A DNA stretch of 64,000 nt from Neofusicoccum parvum (GCA_020912385.1 CP087206.1:3410001-3474000); one strand, 5' to 3'. Shown: positions 48,620 through 61,653, counted from the stretch's first letter. Translations and numbers: made by a program. Notes: a model not told the origin generated them from the sequence alone.

Positions 48620-50322
48620 TTAACCCTGATGCAGCTTCTTCAACTTAGCCGACCCCTCGTACAGCGCGCGATCGACGGCGGCCGCGACGGTCAGGGTGCC
48701 GCCGATGACAGCGCACATGCCGACGAGGAAGCCGGAGAAGGACTTGGCGCGGGACTCGCGGTTGATGACCTTCATGGGGGAGATATCCTGTTGAACGAGC
48801 GGGTTAGTCGGTGGCCCAGGCTGGATGGCTGACGGGCGAGGGATGGAGGCAGAACTTACGTAGGAGAAGAAGACACCGGGAATGCCGCCGCGGGCGTGCA
48901 GGCGCTCCTTGTGGCCCTCCTTCTCGTCGTTGCCGCCGGCGAGGCTGCGCTTGTGGCTGGTGACGCTGTATTGGTGGGTCTCGATGCTGCCGGCATCGGT
49001 GCCCATGCCGTAGGAGCCGAGAGGAATGCGGTCGGCGTCGGGGAGCAGGCCGGAGAGCGACGAGGAGCCCTTGTTTTCCCAGCCGAGCGGCAGGTAAGCG
49101 GTGCTGACGACCTTGACGAAGTACATGTAGTTGAAGGCCTTCTCGTCGGTGCGCTGCTCGGTGTTGTCGAGCGGGTTGATGTGGTGGTTGGTCCAGAGCG
49201 AGCTGGCGCTCATGCCGGAAGCCTCGAGTTTGGCAATGACATCGTCGGGCAGCTGGGGGCCGAAGCGCAGGCTGTGGACCGTGTGCGAGAAGGAGTGCGA
49301 GGCCTCGTCCTTGAAGTAATTCTCCAGGTCGTGCACGTGCATGTTGCCGTTGCTGAACGACTTGCCGGGGGCAAAGTGGAAGTTGCCAATGACCTTGTTG
49401 ACGCGGATGCCACCCTCGACGCGGCAACCCTCGCGCGCCTGTGCGGCCAGCTTCTCGCCGTAGTGCTCGCGCTCGCACTGCTCCACGCCGTCGCCCTTTG
49501 TGAAAGACCAAGAGATGCCGGCGTAGGCGTCACGAACATCGTCGCAGGTGTTGCAGCAGCCGGGCTTCTTGGCCGTAGTAGGGGCAGGGGCACCGTAGCA
49601 TTCACCGCAGTAGTCCGGGTCCATGTGCGAGGCCTCGTCGGCGTGCCTTGTTTCCCAGGTTACTCGTCGTTCTTCGAGAGGCACGTGAAAACGGCCTCGG
49701 AGCGAGGCAAAAGAAAACAGCAGTACTCACAGATCCAGCGCCTTGGCCTCAATGGGCCGGCTTCCCTCGCTCTCAGGCGTCAAGCGCACCTTGTTGACTC
49801 CGTGCATAACACCAGTCTGGATCTCGCCAGACACATCCATAACATCGAGGGTGAGCAGCTCGCAGGGCACCCGGGGGAACGTAATGTTCATGTGAATCTC
49901 CATCTTCTCGCCTGCAAAGTCGTTCTTGTCAGCAACACACGTTCTGAGACCCCAATGACGGCATCTGGAAGCCTGTGCACCCCTCATCCTCCATTCCTCC
50001 CTCCACCTGCACCCACAGTTTCCACCCCCAATTCTCCCCGTAATTCCTCCCCCTTCTCCCACTCCCCCATTGCTCGTCCACTGGCAACCAAAACAACAGC
50101 GAGGCAAAAAGAAAGAAATAATCACCCACCTCGGCTCTTGTCCACAATCAGCTCGGGCTTCACGGTCACCCGCCTGTAGTCCGCCCACTCGCCCCAGAGC
50201 AGCCACAGGATCATCAGCAAGCTGGTGATGGTGACGATGCCGCCCGACGTCGTGCGCACGCGCGCGTCCTCGACCGTCTTCGTGAAGGCGTCCAGCCGCA
50301 TGAAGCGCGATTTGGCCGGCAT
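48620..50322 (-). CDS. ERV46: ER-Golgi cargo receptor Erv46
   Basis: Four exons on the minus strand: 50322-50130, 49911-49731, 49646-48860, 48787-48620; 442 aa, phases close. Erv46 with Erv41 forms a COPII/COPI-cycling receptor that retrieves ER-resident proteins. The N-terminus MPAKSRFMRLDAFTKTVEDARV precedes transmembrane segment 1 (about 27-45, IVTITSLLMILWLLWGEW). The large lumenal domain has ITFPRVPCELLTLDVMDVSG and the conserved cysteines CGEC (138-141) and CCNTC (155-159), then GNFHFAPGKSF, FSHTVHSLRFG and an Erv46-typical VVSTAYLPL. Transmembrane segment 2 is at about 404-427 (FSGFLVGMCAVIGGTLTV), and the short cytosolic tail has lysines (AKLKKLHQG). The 218-nt first intron is long for this window. 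The intron 2 acceptor is an AAG, less usual, but required by phase and family alignment. Confidence 0.93.
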
Positions 50323-51319
50323 GGTTGCGGCGGGGTTTTGGGTCCTGCGCCGGGTGGGTTCTCGTTCGGATTTCGGGGTTCTGCGCTGACAGGTGGAGCT
50401 GGAGCCGCTGTGCTACGTCCGCGGAGGATCGAGGAGGAGGGGGGGTTTCGGTGGTGGTTTAGGGATCGGCGCGGGGTGGAGGAGGGATTGGTGGCGCTCG
50501 AATGGCGTGGCGGTCGGTCTCTGGGACTGTCGCGGCTGGCGGCGGGGAGAGGAGAGGGTGTGCGGTCGGTCGACTGGCGCTCCGGCGTGCGGCGAGAGAG
50601 GAGGGTGGTGGTGGTGGTCGTGAGTGATGGGCAAGGCGCGCGCGGGAGCAAGCTGGCTATCCCCGTCTCTCGGACCAAGAATAGAAATTAGAGAGCGGAC
50701 ACGCGCACAAGAGCGCCGGGCAAAGCAAGGGACGGCGGCAGGTGTCGAGGGTCGAGGGGAGGAGGCGCGGCAATTGGGATGGAGTCGCGGCGATAAATTA
50801 TAAAGGCCACCTGGAGCTTGCGTATTCTGGAGCTGCAATCAGCCGCAACCGACCGGGCGGGTGAACCACACGCGTGTCCACTGCCGCGCCCGCTCGACTG
50901 CTCGCCGCCAGGCCCTCGCGCTAGCCCGCATTAGGCAGCCGCCCTGTTTGATCTCCAGTTGGCGATGCGAACGTCGGTTTCACCGCGCTGTGATTCGCGG
51001 CCGCCTGCTGCAAGTCCATCTTCACTGCTGGCTGTCGCACTCACACGCACTTGCACTTGCACCCGCAGTCAACAGATTGTCGCACGAACTCTCAATCTTC
51101 ATTCTCTCGGACCGTGGTATCCTGTACTGCACTCGCACCTTTTGACGCTCCAGCTTGCCAACTCTCAGAACTCTATCCCAACCAGACTTCGCCGCCTGCC
51201 CGCCGGGCACATCCGGAGCTCAAACAAAAAATATGTCCACTAAACGAGTCTATCCGTGTCTCCAAACAGAAAGTCGTGAAAACGTGACGAGGAAAACAAG
51301 AAATATTACGAAGAATTAC
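50323..51319 (-). promoter_or_regulatory. ERV46 upstream region and sulfate permease 3' region
   Basis: 997 bp between the permease stop (51320) and the ERV46 start (50322), both minus strand. G-rich stretch near ERV46 on the plus strand. No gene is seen. Confidence 0.45.
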
Positions 51320-53989
51320 TCAAGCGTCCTTGCTGTGCGTGATGTCGCTGCCCTCCAGCGCCCCGTAGCTCTTCTGCCCGTAGATCCTCCTGCGCTCGAC
51401 GTTCTGCACCGCAGAGATCAGAGCGCTGGTCAGGTCGATGTGGAAGAGCGGCCGGTTGACACCGTGCACCAGCACCCGCTTCTGCTGCTCGCCGTGGAAC
51501 ACGCGGCTGGTGGTCTTGTTGATGCTGTCCCGCGCGCCGTCCTCCGACGAGCTGCTGCGCTCGCCGTGGATCCCGTTCTCCTCGTCCGCGTGGTGCGTCG
51601 ACCGGAACTCGGCCTCCTCCTCCGCGGCCGCTGCGTTGGCTGCGCTGTCCGAGCCGCCAAGCTCTGCAACCGAGAAGATGGGCTTCCACCGGGCGTACGA
51701 CTCGCCCGTCTGCAGATCTGTAGTAGGAAATCCGAATCCAGCGGCAGCGAGAGCGCGCTTGGTCCACCGGTTGTTGATGTAGGCAAAGTGCCACTCAACC
51801 GTCTCGGGCGCCGCATACCGGTCGAGCTGGTTGCGCACGTCGATGAGATGCTGAACCGATGTGATGTCGACATTGTTGACCGACGAGAAATCCAGGATGA
51901 TGGCCTTCAGAGTGGGCTTGTTCTCGTCCACGTCAAGCGCCTTGCCGCGTCTTGGGCCAGGGTCATTCCATGGACGGTCACCCAGCCTACCGTACGTGTT
52001 GGGGTTGGTGCGGCGAGTCTGCTTGAAGATCGTTTCAACCATGTAATCAAGGTAGTGGTTGGCGTTCGGGTAGTTGTAGCCCTCGGAAAAGCGGTAGATG
52101 AAAATGCCAGGCGAGGGAGTCTGAAGCCTCACGTCAGGGTTGGAACCATCGTGATGATCGATAGGCAGGAAAATCTCCCTGGTCGAATCCTCGCTGTCCC
52201 TGTTGCTGTTTCCACGCTTCAGGGTATCGTCGATTCCCCTCGTCTTGGGCTCATCACCGAGCAAGTGCTCGCCCTCAACAGAACGAACCCTGACCTTGCC
52301 GAGGAAGCGGCCCCTGGCCTTGAACAGACGGAAGAGGAGAAGAGCAGCCGATGTGCAAATTGTGGTGTAGATGCCATTCTCGATCGTGCTGAAGACAGTC
52401 ACGAGAACACCTGCGAAGAAGATAGGTACTTCAAGCGGCGAGATTCTCCAAAACCGGTACACCGTGTTGGGCGGGGTGATGAGATCGAGGACGGCATGGA
52501 TAATGACACCAGACAGAGAGGCACTAGGAATGTAGAAGAAGACCGCGGGCAGAGCGTAGATGGCAAGAAGCACAACAAGCGCAGTGATGACACCGGCGAA
52601 AGGCGTCCTGACGCCAGCCTTAGACTTGATAGCCGTGCGAGAGAAAGATCCAGTTGCGGGGTATCCACCAAGGAAGGGGCCAAGGAGGTTGCTGACACCA
52701 ATGGCGACCATCTCTTGGGAGGGGTCAATCGTGTAGTTGTTGACGCGACCGAAAGACTTCGAAATCGAGATATGCTCGATGAGGAGAACGATGACGGAGG
52801 CCGGGAGGTCAGACACGAAGGCCTTGATAATACTGGTGTTGACGACAGGAACAGCTGCGTGCTGGAAGCCTAAATGAAGTCAATATCAAGAATTTGAAAC
52901 CAGGGAGGCGCGTTGCTTACCTCTCGGAACATCGCCCAGAAGGGTGAACTTGCGCTCCTTCTTAGAACGGTGGTGGCGGTTGACAAGCCAGCTAATCATC
53001 GTGTACAGGAGGATGACAAAAACGGTGCGAAGAGTGGACAGGAAAAAGAACAGCTTTGCCTTGCTAGGGAACCTCTTCGCGGAGTAGGTGCAGACGCCCC
53101 TGATGATGTACAGCATGGCAAGTGCCGTGATACCCATGGCGGCGTTCAAGTCGGAACGGCCCAAATGCTTCAGGATATTGATGACGACCTTGTACGTGGA
53201 TTCGCGGGTCGAAAAGCCGGTGATTCCCATCATTCCAGGAACCTGGCCAACAGCAATGTTGATGGCAGAACCAGTCATGAAGGCAGAGATGGCTGTGAGG
53301 GAAATGAAGTCCACAAGCCATCCAAGGCGAGCCAGACCCAGGAAGCAGACAATGGCGCCCACGATGACCGCAAGGGCGGAAGCAACTTGATGGCCCTCGT
53401 ATTGCGGCGCGATCTCCGCAGCCCTGAGGACGACGTTTCCGGTGACCGTGGACATGACAGCGACAGGCTTTGAATTCATCAGTTTGGTTTCTTCAGCGTG
53501 CGTCGCGTCTTGGAACTTACACCAATAGTAATATCCTTGGAAGTAGCGAAAAACCAGTAGATCAAGACACCCATGAAGGACGAGTAGAGACCATACTCAA
53601 CGGGCAGCTGGGCCAGCTTGGCGTAGGCCATTCCCTGGGGAACGACGACAGCACCGACGGTGATACCTAGAATGGTCAGTGTCGCGTTGCGATCAGTGGG
53701 CGGCAGATCGCTTACCGGCAACCAGGTCGCCATAGAGCCACTGCAGGTTGTAGTGGCCGATCCAGTGCAAAAAGGGGAAGAGGCCCTTGACATAGTTGAA
53801 GAGATCGTGGCCCGAGGGCGTGACGCTCTGGAACCACTCCTTCACGGTGGGCTCCTCCTCGACGTAGTTGTCGGCGCTGGAAACCGAGAAAACAGACTCG
53901 CCGCGAGTAAGCTTATCGGCTGTTTCCCGCTCGTCGAGCTTGATGCCCAGGATCTTGGCCAGGCCAGTGGTGACCTGCTGAGATGCCAT
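51320..53989 (-). CDS. SulP family sulfate permease with STAS domain
   Basis: Four exons on the minus strand: 53989-53716, 53666-53521, 53467-52921, 52869-51320; 838 aa, phases close. The product should be a plasma-membrane sulfate/proton symporter like yeast Sul1/Sul2 and Neurospora CYS-14. Transmembrane family motifs are plain: GITVGAVVVPQGMAYAKLAQ, VEYGLYSSFMGVLIYWFF, SKDITIGPVAVMST and the pair VDFISLTAISAFMTGSAINI / GQVPGMMGI. Exon 4 begins near the EHISISKSFGRVNNYTID segment and includes LGGYPATGSFSRTAIKSKAG. The cytosolic STAS domain (about 590-815) has LKAIILDFSSVNNVDITS, the usual nucleotide-binding-like loop. It carries an acidic, Ser-rich insertion (HADEENGIHGERSSSSEDGA). MASQQVTTG is the first ATG before the conserved N-terminal region; the frame has an upstream extension without conservation. 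It diverges from BUB2 across 1.8 kb. Confidence 0.93.
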
Positions 53990-55806
53990 GGCAGGCTTGG
54001 GGAAGGCTTGAGCCTGAAACAAGAATGCTGAGCAGGAGAGACAAGACCGGGCTGATCGATAGGCGCGGACCCAAGAACAAGGATGGGGCTGCGGGATCAA
54101 GCGTCGCCCTGATGAGCACGAGCGGATGGGTCGGCTCGGGCGGGCAGTTTATAGTAAACCTGGGCTCTGCAGCAGGCGTCTGGCCGGCGGCGAAATTGCT
54201 TGCTTTTCTAGGCCCGCGTGCAGAAATCTCCTCGGAGCACGGTATTGACCGATGGAATGACTTGGGGTGCCCAGAGCGACGGGTGCCAAAACGCCGCCTT
54301 TCGCTTGGATGGCTTGGAGGCTAGGCGTTGGGAGCGTAGCACGGATGGCAGCCGCTTGCGCAGGCCAATCTAGACAGAAGTAGTCGCGGATCCGGGGCCT
54401 CGGACAGGGTATGTGTCAACGAGCTGAGGATTGCGTGATAGCGGGCGGGCAGCCACCAGGACGCGCCAGACCCTGCGATAGGTAGGAGGGGAGCGATGGG
54501 GCGGAGAAATGGCGAGCTGACCCGATCAGGCGGGAGCAAAGAAATCGCCAGGGCGCGGGCGGGAAGGGAGCGAGGAAGGTCGACCTGGGACGTGGGAGAG
54601 AGAGGTGGACGAGTGACGGGCAGGCACATGCTCAAAAGGCATATCACGACATCGGCGTTAAGTTAAAGTTGGAAATTAGTCTGGCGGAGGGCCGGGGCAG
54701 CAGGCTCTGGCCGGCAGGCAGCGCGGTAGAGCCCACGCATTTGCCCCCAGGGCCGCGCCTTGCGCACGGCGGCGGGCCGGAGTCTGACGTGTGGTGGCCT
54801 TAGGGAGAGCGGCGGCGGAGTCTGAGGTCACGGTTTTGGAGGTGCTGTGGGCGGCGCGGCCAATGACGGGCCGCGTGTCTTGCGTGCTCGGGAGTGCCAA
54901 TGTCGTTTTGCGCCGCCTGCAAAGGCCGAGCAAGCGCGTCGCCCGAGCGCCACCTAGCGCCGCTGCGCAATTGCGACTGCCGTCGACTCAAATAACGTGC
55001 GCGGCGCCGCTCCAGGCCCGACGCTTGCGGCTGTTTGCTGCCACCTCGTCGTTGTCTGCCGCCCGCCGTCCATGGCGCTCTCCGCCCTACCGGTCTTGGC
55101 ACCGCGCGCCCGCTGAGCTTGACGCCCTTGTCCGCGATGACGTCCGCCTGAGGCGTCGCGCCGTCGCTAGCCCTTTACGCGTGGCGGCCCACAGCCAAGG
55201 ACGGCTCTAGGGCCTCTTCTCCAGGGATCGCTCCATCGACAGGAGACCTACCCAAAGCACCCGCCGCCTTGTGGAGCGGTCAAATTGGGAACTGCCGCTG
55301 CGACGCGGCAGCAGGGTTGGCCGCGCGCAGAGGACAGCCGGCGCGTCCTTGTTCGTCGCAGACATAGCACGGCTCCGCCGCCGCATGGTCGGGCCTCCTG
55401 GCCGCCGCGCGACGTGGAGCGCCAGGAGCGAGCTGCTCGATCCGGCCGCCGCGCCTGCCTCTGCGGCGCGCCGTTGTTTGTAAACGCCTCTCCGCGCATC
55501 GCCCTCGGCCTGCGCCCGAGAGCTGCGATATCGCCAGCGACGATCCCCGAGCGCGCGCAAGCTGCGACAGCTGAAACAAACGGCGCCAAGCCTGCTCTCC
55601 GCCGCGACAGCGACGCTCAGACAGCGCCGCCAGCCATCGCAATTTAGCAACAACAGAGGACGCGGCCGCGCGCCCGCACCGCCCACGCCGCCCACGCCGC
55701 CGACCACGCCGACGACGCCCGACTGACGACGCGCATTCGCCGCCCTCTCCCCACCACCGCCGCCGTGCATCCCCGACCCCCCGCCGAGCTGGCCCATTCT
55801 GCGGCC
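53990..55806. promoter_or_regulatory. Divergent region between the sulfate permease and BUB2
   Basis: 1.8 kb between the two start codons. GC-rich, with open frames in several phases at 54.7-55.7 kb that show no domain. A C-rich leader covers about 55680-55800 before BUB2. I could not identify a convincing CYS-3-type sulfur-regulatory palindrome by eye. Confidence 0.4.
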
Positions 55807-56930
55807 ATGACCAACCTCGACCTGTTCCTCCTCAAGGGCCCGCCGGGAGGAGATCTCGCCGTGGGCCTCGACGATCTGCGCCACCACATTCTCATGACGG
55901 GCATTCCAGCGAACAACGATGGCATGGTATGCGCCGCCGCGCCAATGTCGCGTCCGAGATGCTAACACGTGCCTGTCCGCCAGTCTGAGCTGCGCATCTA
56001 CCTCTGGCTGACCTTCTTGAACGCTGCGCCCATCCGCACCGACGTCTATCTCGACCTCGTGCGCCAAGGCGCCTCCCCCGCCTACTCCAAGATCCGCAAT
56101 GACACCTTCCGCACTCTTGCCACGGACCCGCTCTTCCGCCGTCGCGTAACGGAGAACAGCTTGACCCGCGTCCTGAACGCCGTCGCCTGGAAGCTGCACG
56201 ATGCCCATGAGGCCCGTGTGAACGGCTGGCAATCACCACCCACTCTTTCTGACTTCGGCAGCCCGGACCAGCCCTTCCATTCCCGGAGCTCTTTAGCCGG
56301 CACCACTATCACGGAAGGCTCCCAGTCCCAGCACGGCGATGCCGCTGAGCAGGTCGGCTATGTCCAGGGAATGAATGTGCTGGCTGCCCCATTCCTCTAC
56401 GTTGCGCGCAGTGAGACTGAGGCTTTTGTTGCTTTTGACAAGTTCATCACGAATGAGTGCCCGGGCTATGTCCGAGGATCCATGGAAGGCGTGCACAAGG
56501 GCCTAGCTTTGGTGGACACGGTTCTGGAGATTGTCGATCCCAAGCTTTATTCGCACCTCGTGTCCAAGGGTATGAAGGCTGAGATCTACGCATTCGCATC
56601 CGTCCTGACCATGTGCGCTTGTACGCCGCCTCTGCCCGAGGTTTTGCTGCTCTGGGACTTTCTTTTTGCCTACGGTCCCCACTTGAACCTTCTGTGCATC
56701 GTGGCCCAACTCGTTCTGATTCGTGATCAGATTCTGGCTAGCCCAAGGTATTTTGACACGTTCATCTTGTCTCGTGACCGGTTCAGCAGCTGACATTTTC
56801 TCGCAGCCCGAATCAAATCCTGCGCTCTCTGCCACCATTGCAGGCCAAGTCGATCATTGGACTCGTCGTTGCCAACGCACAGCGCATCCCAGAGGACGTA
56901 TACCAGCAAATGATCGACCACGCGAAATGA
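55807..56930 (+). CDS. BUB2: Mitotic checkpoint GTPase-activating protein Bub2 (TBC domain)
   Basis: Three exons (55807-55926, 55984-56747, 56807-56930) encode 335 aa. Bub2 (Cdc16 in fission yeast), with Bfa1/Byr4, is the GAP for the Tem1/Spg1 GTPase that restrains mitotic exit and septation at the spindle pole body. The TBC domain has the arginine finger in IRNDTFR (Arg 83) and the glutamine finger in GYVQGMN (Gln 168). Between them is an ungapped TRVLNAVAWK helix and a polar insertion at about 115-160. Later motifs are FITNECPGYVRGSMEGVHKG, YSHLVSKGMKAEIYAFA and LLLWDFLFAYGPHLN, and the protein ends AQRIPEDVYQQMIDHAK, as in homologues. Other TBC proteins are unlikely, given the short length and the whole-protein match. 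Confidence 0.93.
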
Positions 56931-59740
56931 AATACGCGAAACGAACCACTTAGTAACGATTACACATGATGGACACGAAAACAAGGACATGGGTGTGGCG
57001 TTTGCTTCCACGGTCGGTGTACCAGAGGAATGGGCAACCTGGTGTAATACCAATATGGCGTTTGGGGAGATTTTCTCGACATGCATTGTTAGTGGTGAGC
57101 TGAACTCGGTCTTCTTTTACTAGTTTCTCGCCTCAGACTTCTCGGTCGGCCATGGTATTTTGTTCATGAATTGGCTGTATTTTTATGGTATGAGTTTTGG
57201 ATCTCGTAGGAGGCTGTACTTGCTCTAGCATTCCATATCAGCTTGCATCTTATCAGCGCAAGAGCGCGACGGTTCGGTACGGCTTCGCGTTCCCTGTTTC
57301 AATGATTCCTATCTCTTCTGCCAAGTTCATGTTCTCTCCACCATCTCTTCGCCCCAGGCTTGCCTCCAGGCTTGGACTTGTCAAATTGTTGATATCTTTG
57401 CTTTTTGCCAACTATGCGCATGAGGCTCGGTATCGCCCTAGACCATGCAAGGCGCCCCACTATCGTATACGCATGTATGCAGCACGCGCGCCGGCCTCAT
57501 GCGCAAAGCGGCCGGCATCAACGACCGGCATCGGCGACTCGCAACCACCGACACCGCAAAAACGGATCCTCAATTCCCTCACGACGTCAACCAAGAGAGC
57601 CCAAGACGCTTGGAACGAAGAAATAATCGGTTTGCCGGTTCAAGGTCGCCTTCCGCACTTGGCAAAATGGATATACGGCGTACCCACTTGGCGCGCGAGT
57701 AACACCTGCAGGATCTTCTCTTCTTTCGCCCCAACGGACAGAAGGATTGTCATGCTGCCGGGCATGCCGGTGGCTGTCGAGCGTTCTTCGGTGCTACTCC
57801 CGTAAAGTCCCGGTTTTTTTCATCATCGCGGGACTGAACTCTTACAAAGGGAATCGCAGGCCGATGGGGTCGGGTTAGGTAATGGAGCGGGCTTTTGGAC
57901 TTGGGGTTGCGCGCGGAGTGCGCGGAACGGCTCGTGTGGGTGGGGTGAGGGGCGAGTGCTTCCCGATAGTATGCGGAACCGGAATGCTACGTGGATGAGA
58001 GGTGAGATGGCAGTCAGTGTGACTTTGACAAAGGAATGCATCTTCCTTTACGCCTACTGTGATCGGTTCACGTGGTCACTTATTGAGTCCTGCTCGACTT
58101 TCCACTGTAATTGCTTGAGTCCGTCGCATGTAGCTTCTTGTAATGACATCCGCAAACTGCAGGTCGATTCACGCTGATCAGCAGCAAATGCTGTTTTACT
58201 TAGCGTGCTTAGCCACTGATTTTTTTTTTTTTCTACAGCGGACTGCTCCTTCTAGGGACTATGGCGGCAAGGTTTTCTGATTTCCTTTTTTTTTCCTTTG
58301 GACCTCGACCACGAGGGATGAATCTTATTCAGCAAAGGTCGACGAGCGTACGGAAAATCAGAATTTGATAATGCTGCCCAGCTTCCCGTGATCTCTTGCC
58401 AAAATAAGCCTTTGGGAGCCAAGTCAAGCCACTATGCTACTACCAACGTCACCCAGCAAACCAGAAAGATGAGTGAAAGCGATGCGCATACGGGAAGGTA
58501 CTCTCCGATACTTCCATTCACGAGCAGTGCATGTTTTAACTCTTGAACGGAAGGAACTCGTTTAATTCTTGGAGATTTTGATGGCATCGTTCTCAGTTAG
58601 ACCGGTGCACGTTCACCAGATGACTTGATTCGGATCTGCAGACAGAAGAACCACGCAGTAAATAGATACAGTGAATACAATATGTGATCTTGGCCGCACA
58701 CTCAAGGTGGGCTATGAGAAGTTGAAGCACCCGTCTGGACGCAATGGTCATTCGAAATCTACACCAAAGTTATCCAACCACGTGCTTCGATTCCCGCCGC
58801 AGGGGCACTCGTCAACATCAACTCGCGCTAGCCGTCGGCTGCAGCACCCATCTATAGGATCTGAGACAATGTTGCCCCTTGTTCTCATGCATAACCGGGT
58901 CCGCGGAAATGCAATGCATGAAGTCCCAGTGGTTCGGTCCACGCAGAGTCAGCGCAAGCGTGCCGGATTCTCATTCGCGCATACCGCCACAATATCGAGC
59001 CTGCCGAAAACGACGCTCAACCACCAAATGGTGGCCAGAGCAACTTCGTACCTCGCAGAATTGCTGCTGGCGGAGAAATTTGGGCGCGGTGGTCGGGATA
59101 GCTGAGGGCGATGTCGACATTTACGAACAGGATGATGACATACCAGCGGTCGCGAGCGCAACGAACACAAGAATCTGGCCGCGGAAAATCTACGCAAACA
59201 GGAGCGGAAATGCAAGGAGGATGTTCGGCAGGGTTGTTTGCATGCTTTACGAAAGTGTAAGGTGCTCGATTTACGGAGTTTCTCATTGGCCAGCTCGTCC
59301 ATGGGCTCTACAAAGGTCCTGTCAAGCACCTCGCCGCCGATCGTACGAAGCTTCTCTCAATCAGTGTTAGTCGTTATGTAACACTTTTGTTTTTCTTCCT
59401 TAGCATGGCAGAAGAGCTGAAAGACTTCCCTGCGCCTACGAAGCCCTCAGTAGTGTCTTCAGTCGCCTCTCTTCCACGCAAACGTTATCCCTTTACGTGA
59501 ATGGTGTGCTCTGTCCCTCCACCACCAACATTAGCTCCCCATGCCACTGTCAAAAGCACGTCATGCCTTATCAGCGCGTGTGATCTCCCTGAGATCCTAA
59601 GCAGTCGAACTGTCCACACTGCTCGGAAAATCGATACTTGGCGACAGCGCCTCAAGCGTTCCACGTGGGGCTCGACAAGCATCGGCAAAAGCCTAACATC
59701 GGGCGCAGCCGCGCTTGTCCTGTGCTACAGCCGCACTGGC

Positions 59741-59768
59741 ACCTGGGCACCTGGGCACCTGGGCACCC
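59741..59768. repeat. Octamer tandem repeat ACCTGGGC
   Basis: Three perfect consecutive copies of ACCTGGGC followed by a partial copy, in gene-poor DNA. Confidence 0.75.
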
Positions 59769-60944
59769 TCTCCACCGCGCGTGCGGGCGGATCCGCGGAG
59801 CGGAGGATGCCATGCGAGGCTCGCCACGACCCGAGCACGAACGTCGGAAGGATTCATTGGCATGAGTGCAGCTGAGGTTGGAAGGGGATGCAGCTCCGAG
59901 GAAGGTTTGTCCGGTGGCGTGGGTCTGGGGCATGGGCTGAGGGAGGAGCCTGGAGCGTTGATCTTATGCGGCGTGAACAAGCGTGGCTGGCGCGGCTTTT
60001 TTTTTTTTGCTTGACGGCAAAGCTAGCTTAGCTTTTGTTTGCTTGTTCTCGGTATCGTGTACGCTCTTTTCGGGTTGGCTGCTCGGTGCAAGGGTTGATT
60101 GGGAGGGATGGTTCCCGCGGCTGCAGCAGGTGTCCACGTGTGAGGGCAGCGGGAGAAACCTACGGAGAATCTGGGTCTCTCTAGGCGCAGCTGAAAAAGA
60201 ACTTCGATTCTAGACATTTACAAGACTCAAAAAGTGTCCCGCATCGAACGGGAAACTGGACGTCGCGGAAAACGCTAGAGGCCCAGGTTGCGAAGAAGGA
60301 TGGCACCCCGACTAGATCCCGGCCGCGCCCGCAAAATCATCACAAAGCTGAGGAACGGTTGTGTAGGTTCGCTAGCACTATTCCCCTCTAGCAGGAGATT
60401 CATCATATTAGTGCCTGCATGGTCTAGGTCATCTGCCTTACCTCGCGGGAAATTTCCCGGTTGCTTCCTTGGGAATCTGGGATCAATTGCACTCTTCTTT
60501 GAGAGATGGACCAAAGCAAGTAATAATACATTATACTGCCTTTAGAGTGTCTTATCTCCCCTGTACTTCATCCGTTGGGTCGACGCGCCGCATGATTTGC
60601 CAGAAGGTCGTATCAGTGCTGAGATATGGTAGCATAATAATGACTGCTGAAGGCTATCAATAGATGTTGTTGATGCTGATTCTCCTCTACAAGTGAGTAA
60701 AGGAAACATCATCATTGAGTATGAATTCATGGAAGACCAAAAACAACCTGGAGACGACGATACAAACACCAGCAGAGCGAGAGCGACACGGCAAACCGAG
60801 AAGTGAAATTGGTTGTGGTACGAAGTTTCAGATCTTCGGCGGCTCAGACGGGAGGAATCAGCAGCATAATGATTAAGGCGTCGATTGAAGAAAACTGTAA
60901 ACCGATTGCTGGGATTCCAGCGGGTGGAAAACAACAAGCAGAAA

Positions 60945-61232
60945 TTAAGAACCATGAATGATGGGCGTAAGAATCTCTTCACCATGTAGTCTGTGGATTA
61001 CGACACCAACACGACCCACTGTCTCCTTCTGCGCCAGCTGCCGCCCCACACCCGAGAGCTCGCCGGCCTGCTTGAGATTCGAGGGTACATATGTACAATG
61101 ATCAGAGATAGGCGGCGGCTATCTCTCCTTCATGGCCGCCTTGCCGCCCTTGAGGTAAATCCATTTCGCATGAGCTACACCACCAGATTTGCAGGTCGTC
61201 CACGTTGACCTACGTGACGATGTTGACACCCC
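60945..61232 (-). pseudogene. Possible gene relic: reading frame with one internal stop
   Basis: On the minus strand, one frame runs from 61232 to a TAA at 60947-60945 (96 codons) and is broken only by a TAG at 61121-61119. The part before it includes GGVAHAKWIYLKGGKAAMKE, and the part after it HCTYVPSNLKQAGELSG and VGRVGVVIHRLHGEE. The amino-acid composition on both sides looks protein-like, with few rare residues, but I do not recognise the family, there is no obvious ATG at the left end, and other frames here also look partly open. It could be a decayed gene, an exon pair whose intron I have not resolved, or chance. Confidence 0.2.
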
Positions 61233-61618
61233 CTACTATAGCCCGTTATTTCATATTTGAGGACTGGCTGTGCGACGTCGCCTACTACGGCAGCCTAAGA
61301 CGCACGCACACATTCGTCAATCTCGAGTCGTTGAGGGAGGGTGCAGTTGCTCGTGGCAGCTTGGAGACGTTTGAAAGCCAGTACGTGGTTGTCCCTGGAG
61401 TGGATTGTCCGCATGGTGGAGAGTGCACTGTTAGGAAGATTATGAATTTGCGGTAGAGGTTAGATCTGAGAAAGTTGTTGAGGGTGAAGGATACGCAGAT
61501 GCTGGAGTTCATATTGAAAGGGCGTACGGATGACTTTGGATTGTTAAGTGAGTGTTGCATTCGTCCTGCGCAAACCACCAGTGACGTCACGCGTAAACAT
61601 GAAGATCTGATAGCAACG

Positions 61619-61653
61619 CACAAAACACGCGCACAAAACACGCGCACAAAACG
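61619..61653. repeat. 13-nt tandem repeat CACAAAACACGCG
   Basis: Two perfect copies (61619-61631, 61632-61644) and a partial third (61645-61653), in the NTR2 3' flank. Confidence 0.8.

Noticed and set aside
57197..57805. 202-codon plus-strand reading frame downstream of BUB2
   Set aside because: No domain, composition not protein-like, and no start context. Most of it is probably BUB2 3' flank.
60990..61270. Plus-strand two-exon model across 61154-61191
   Set aside because: The joined frame reads well for about 20 residues after the junction but lacks an ATG start, and the intron would be only about 38 nt. The minus-strand reading of the same DNA is longer.
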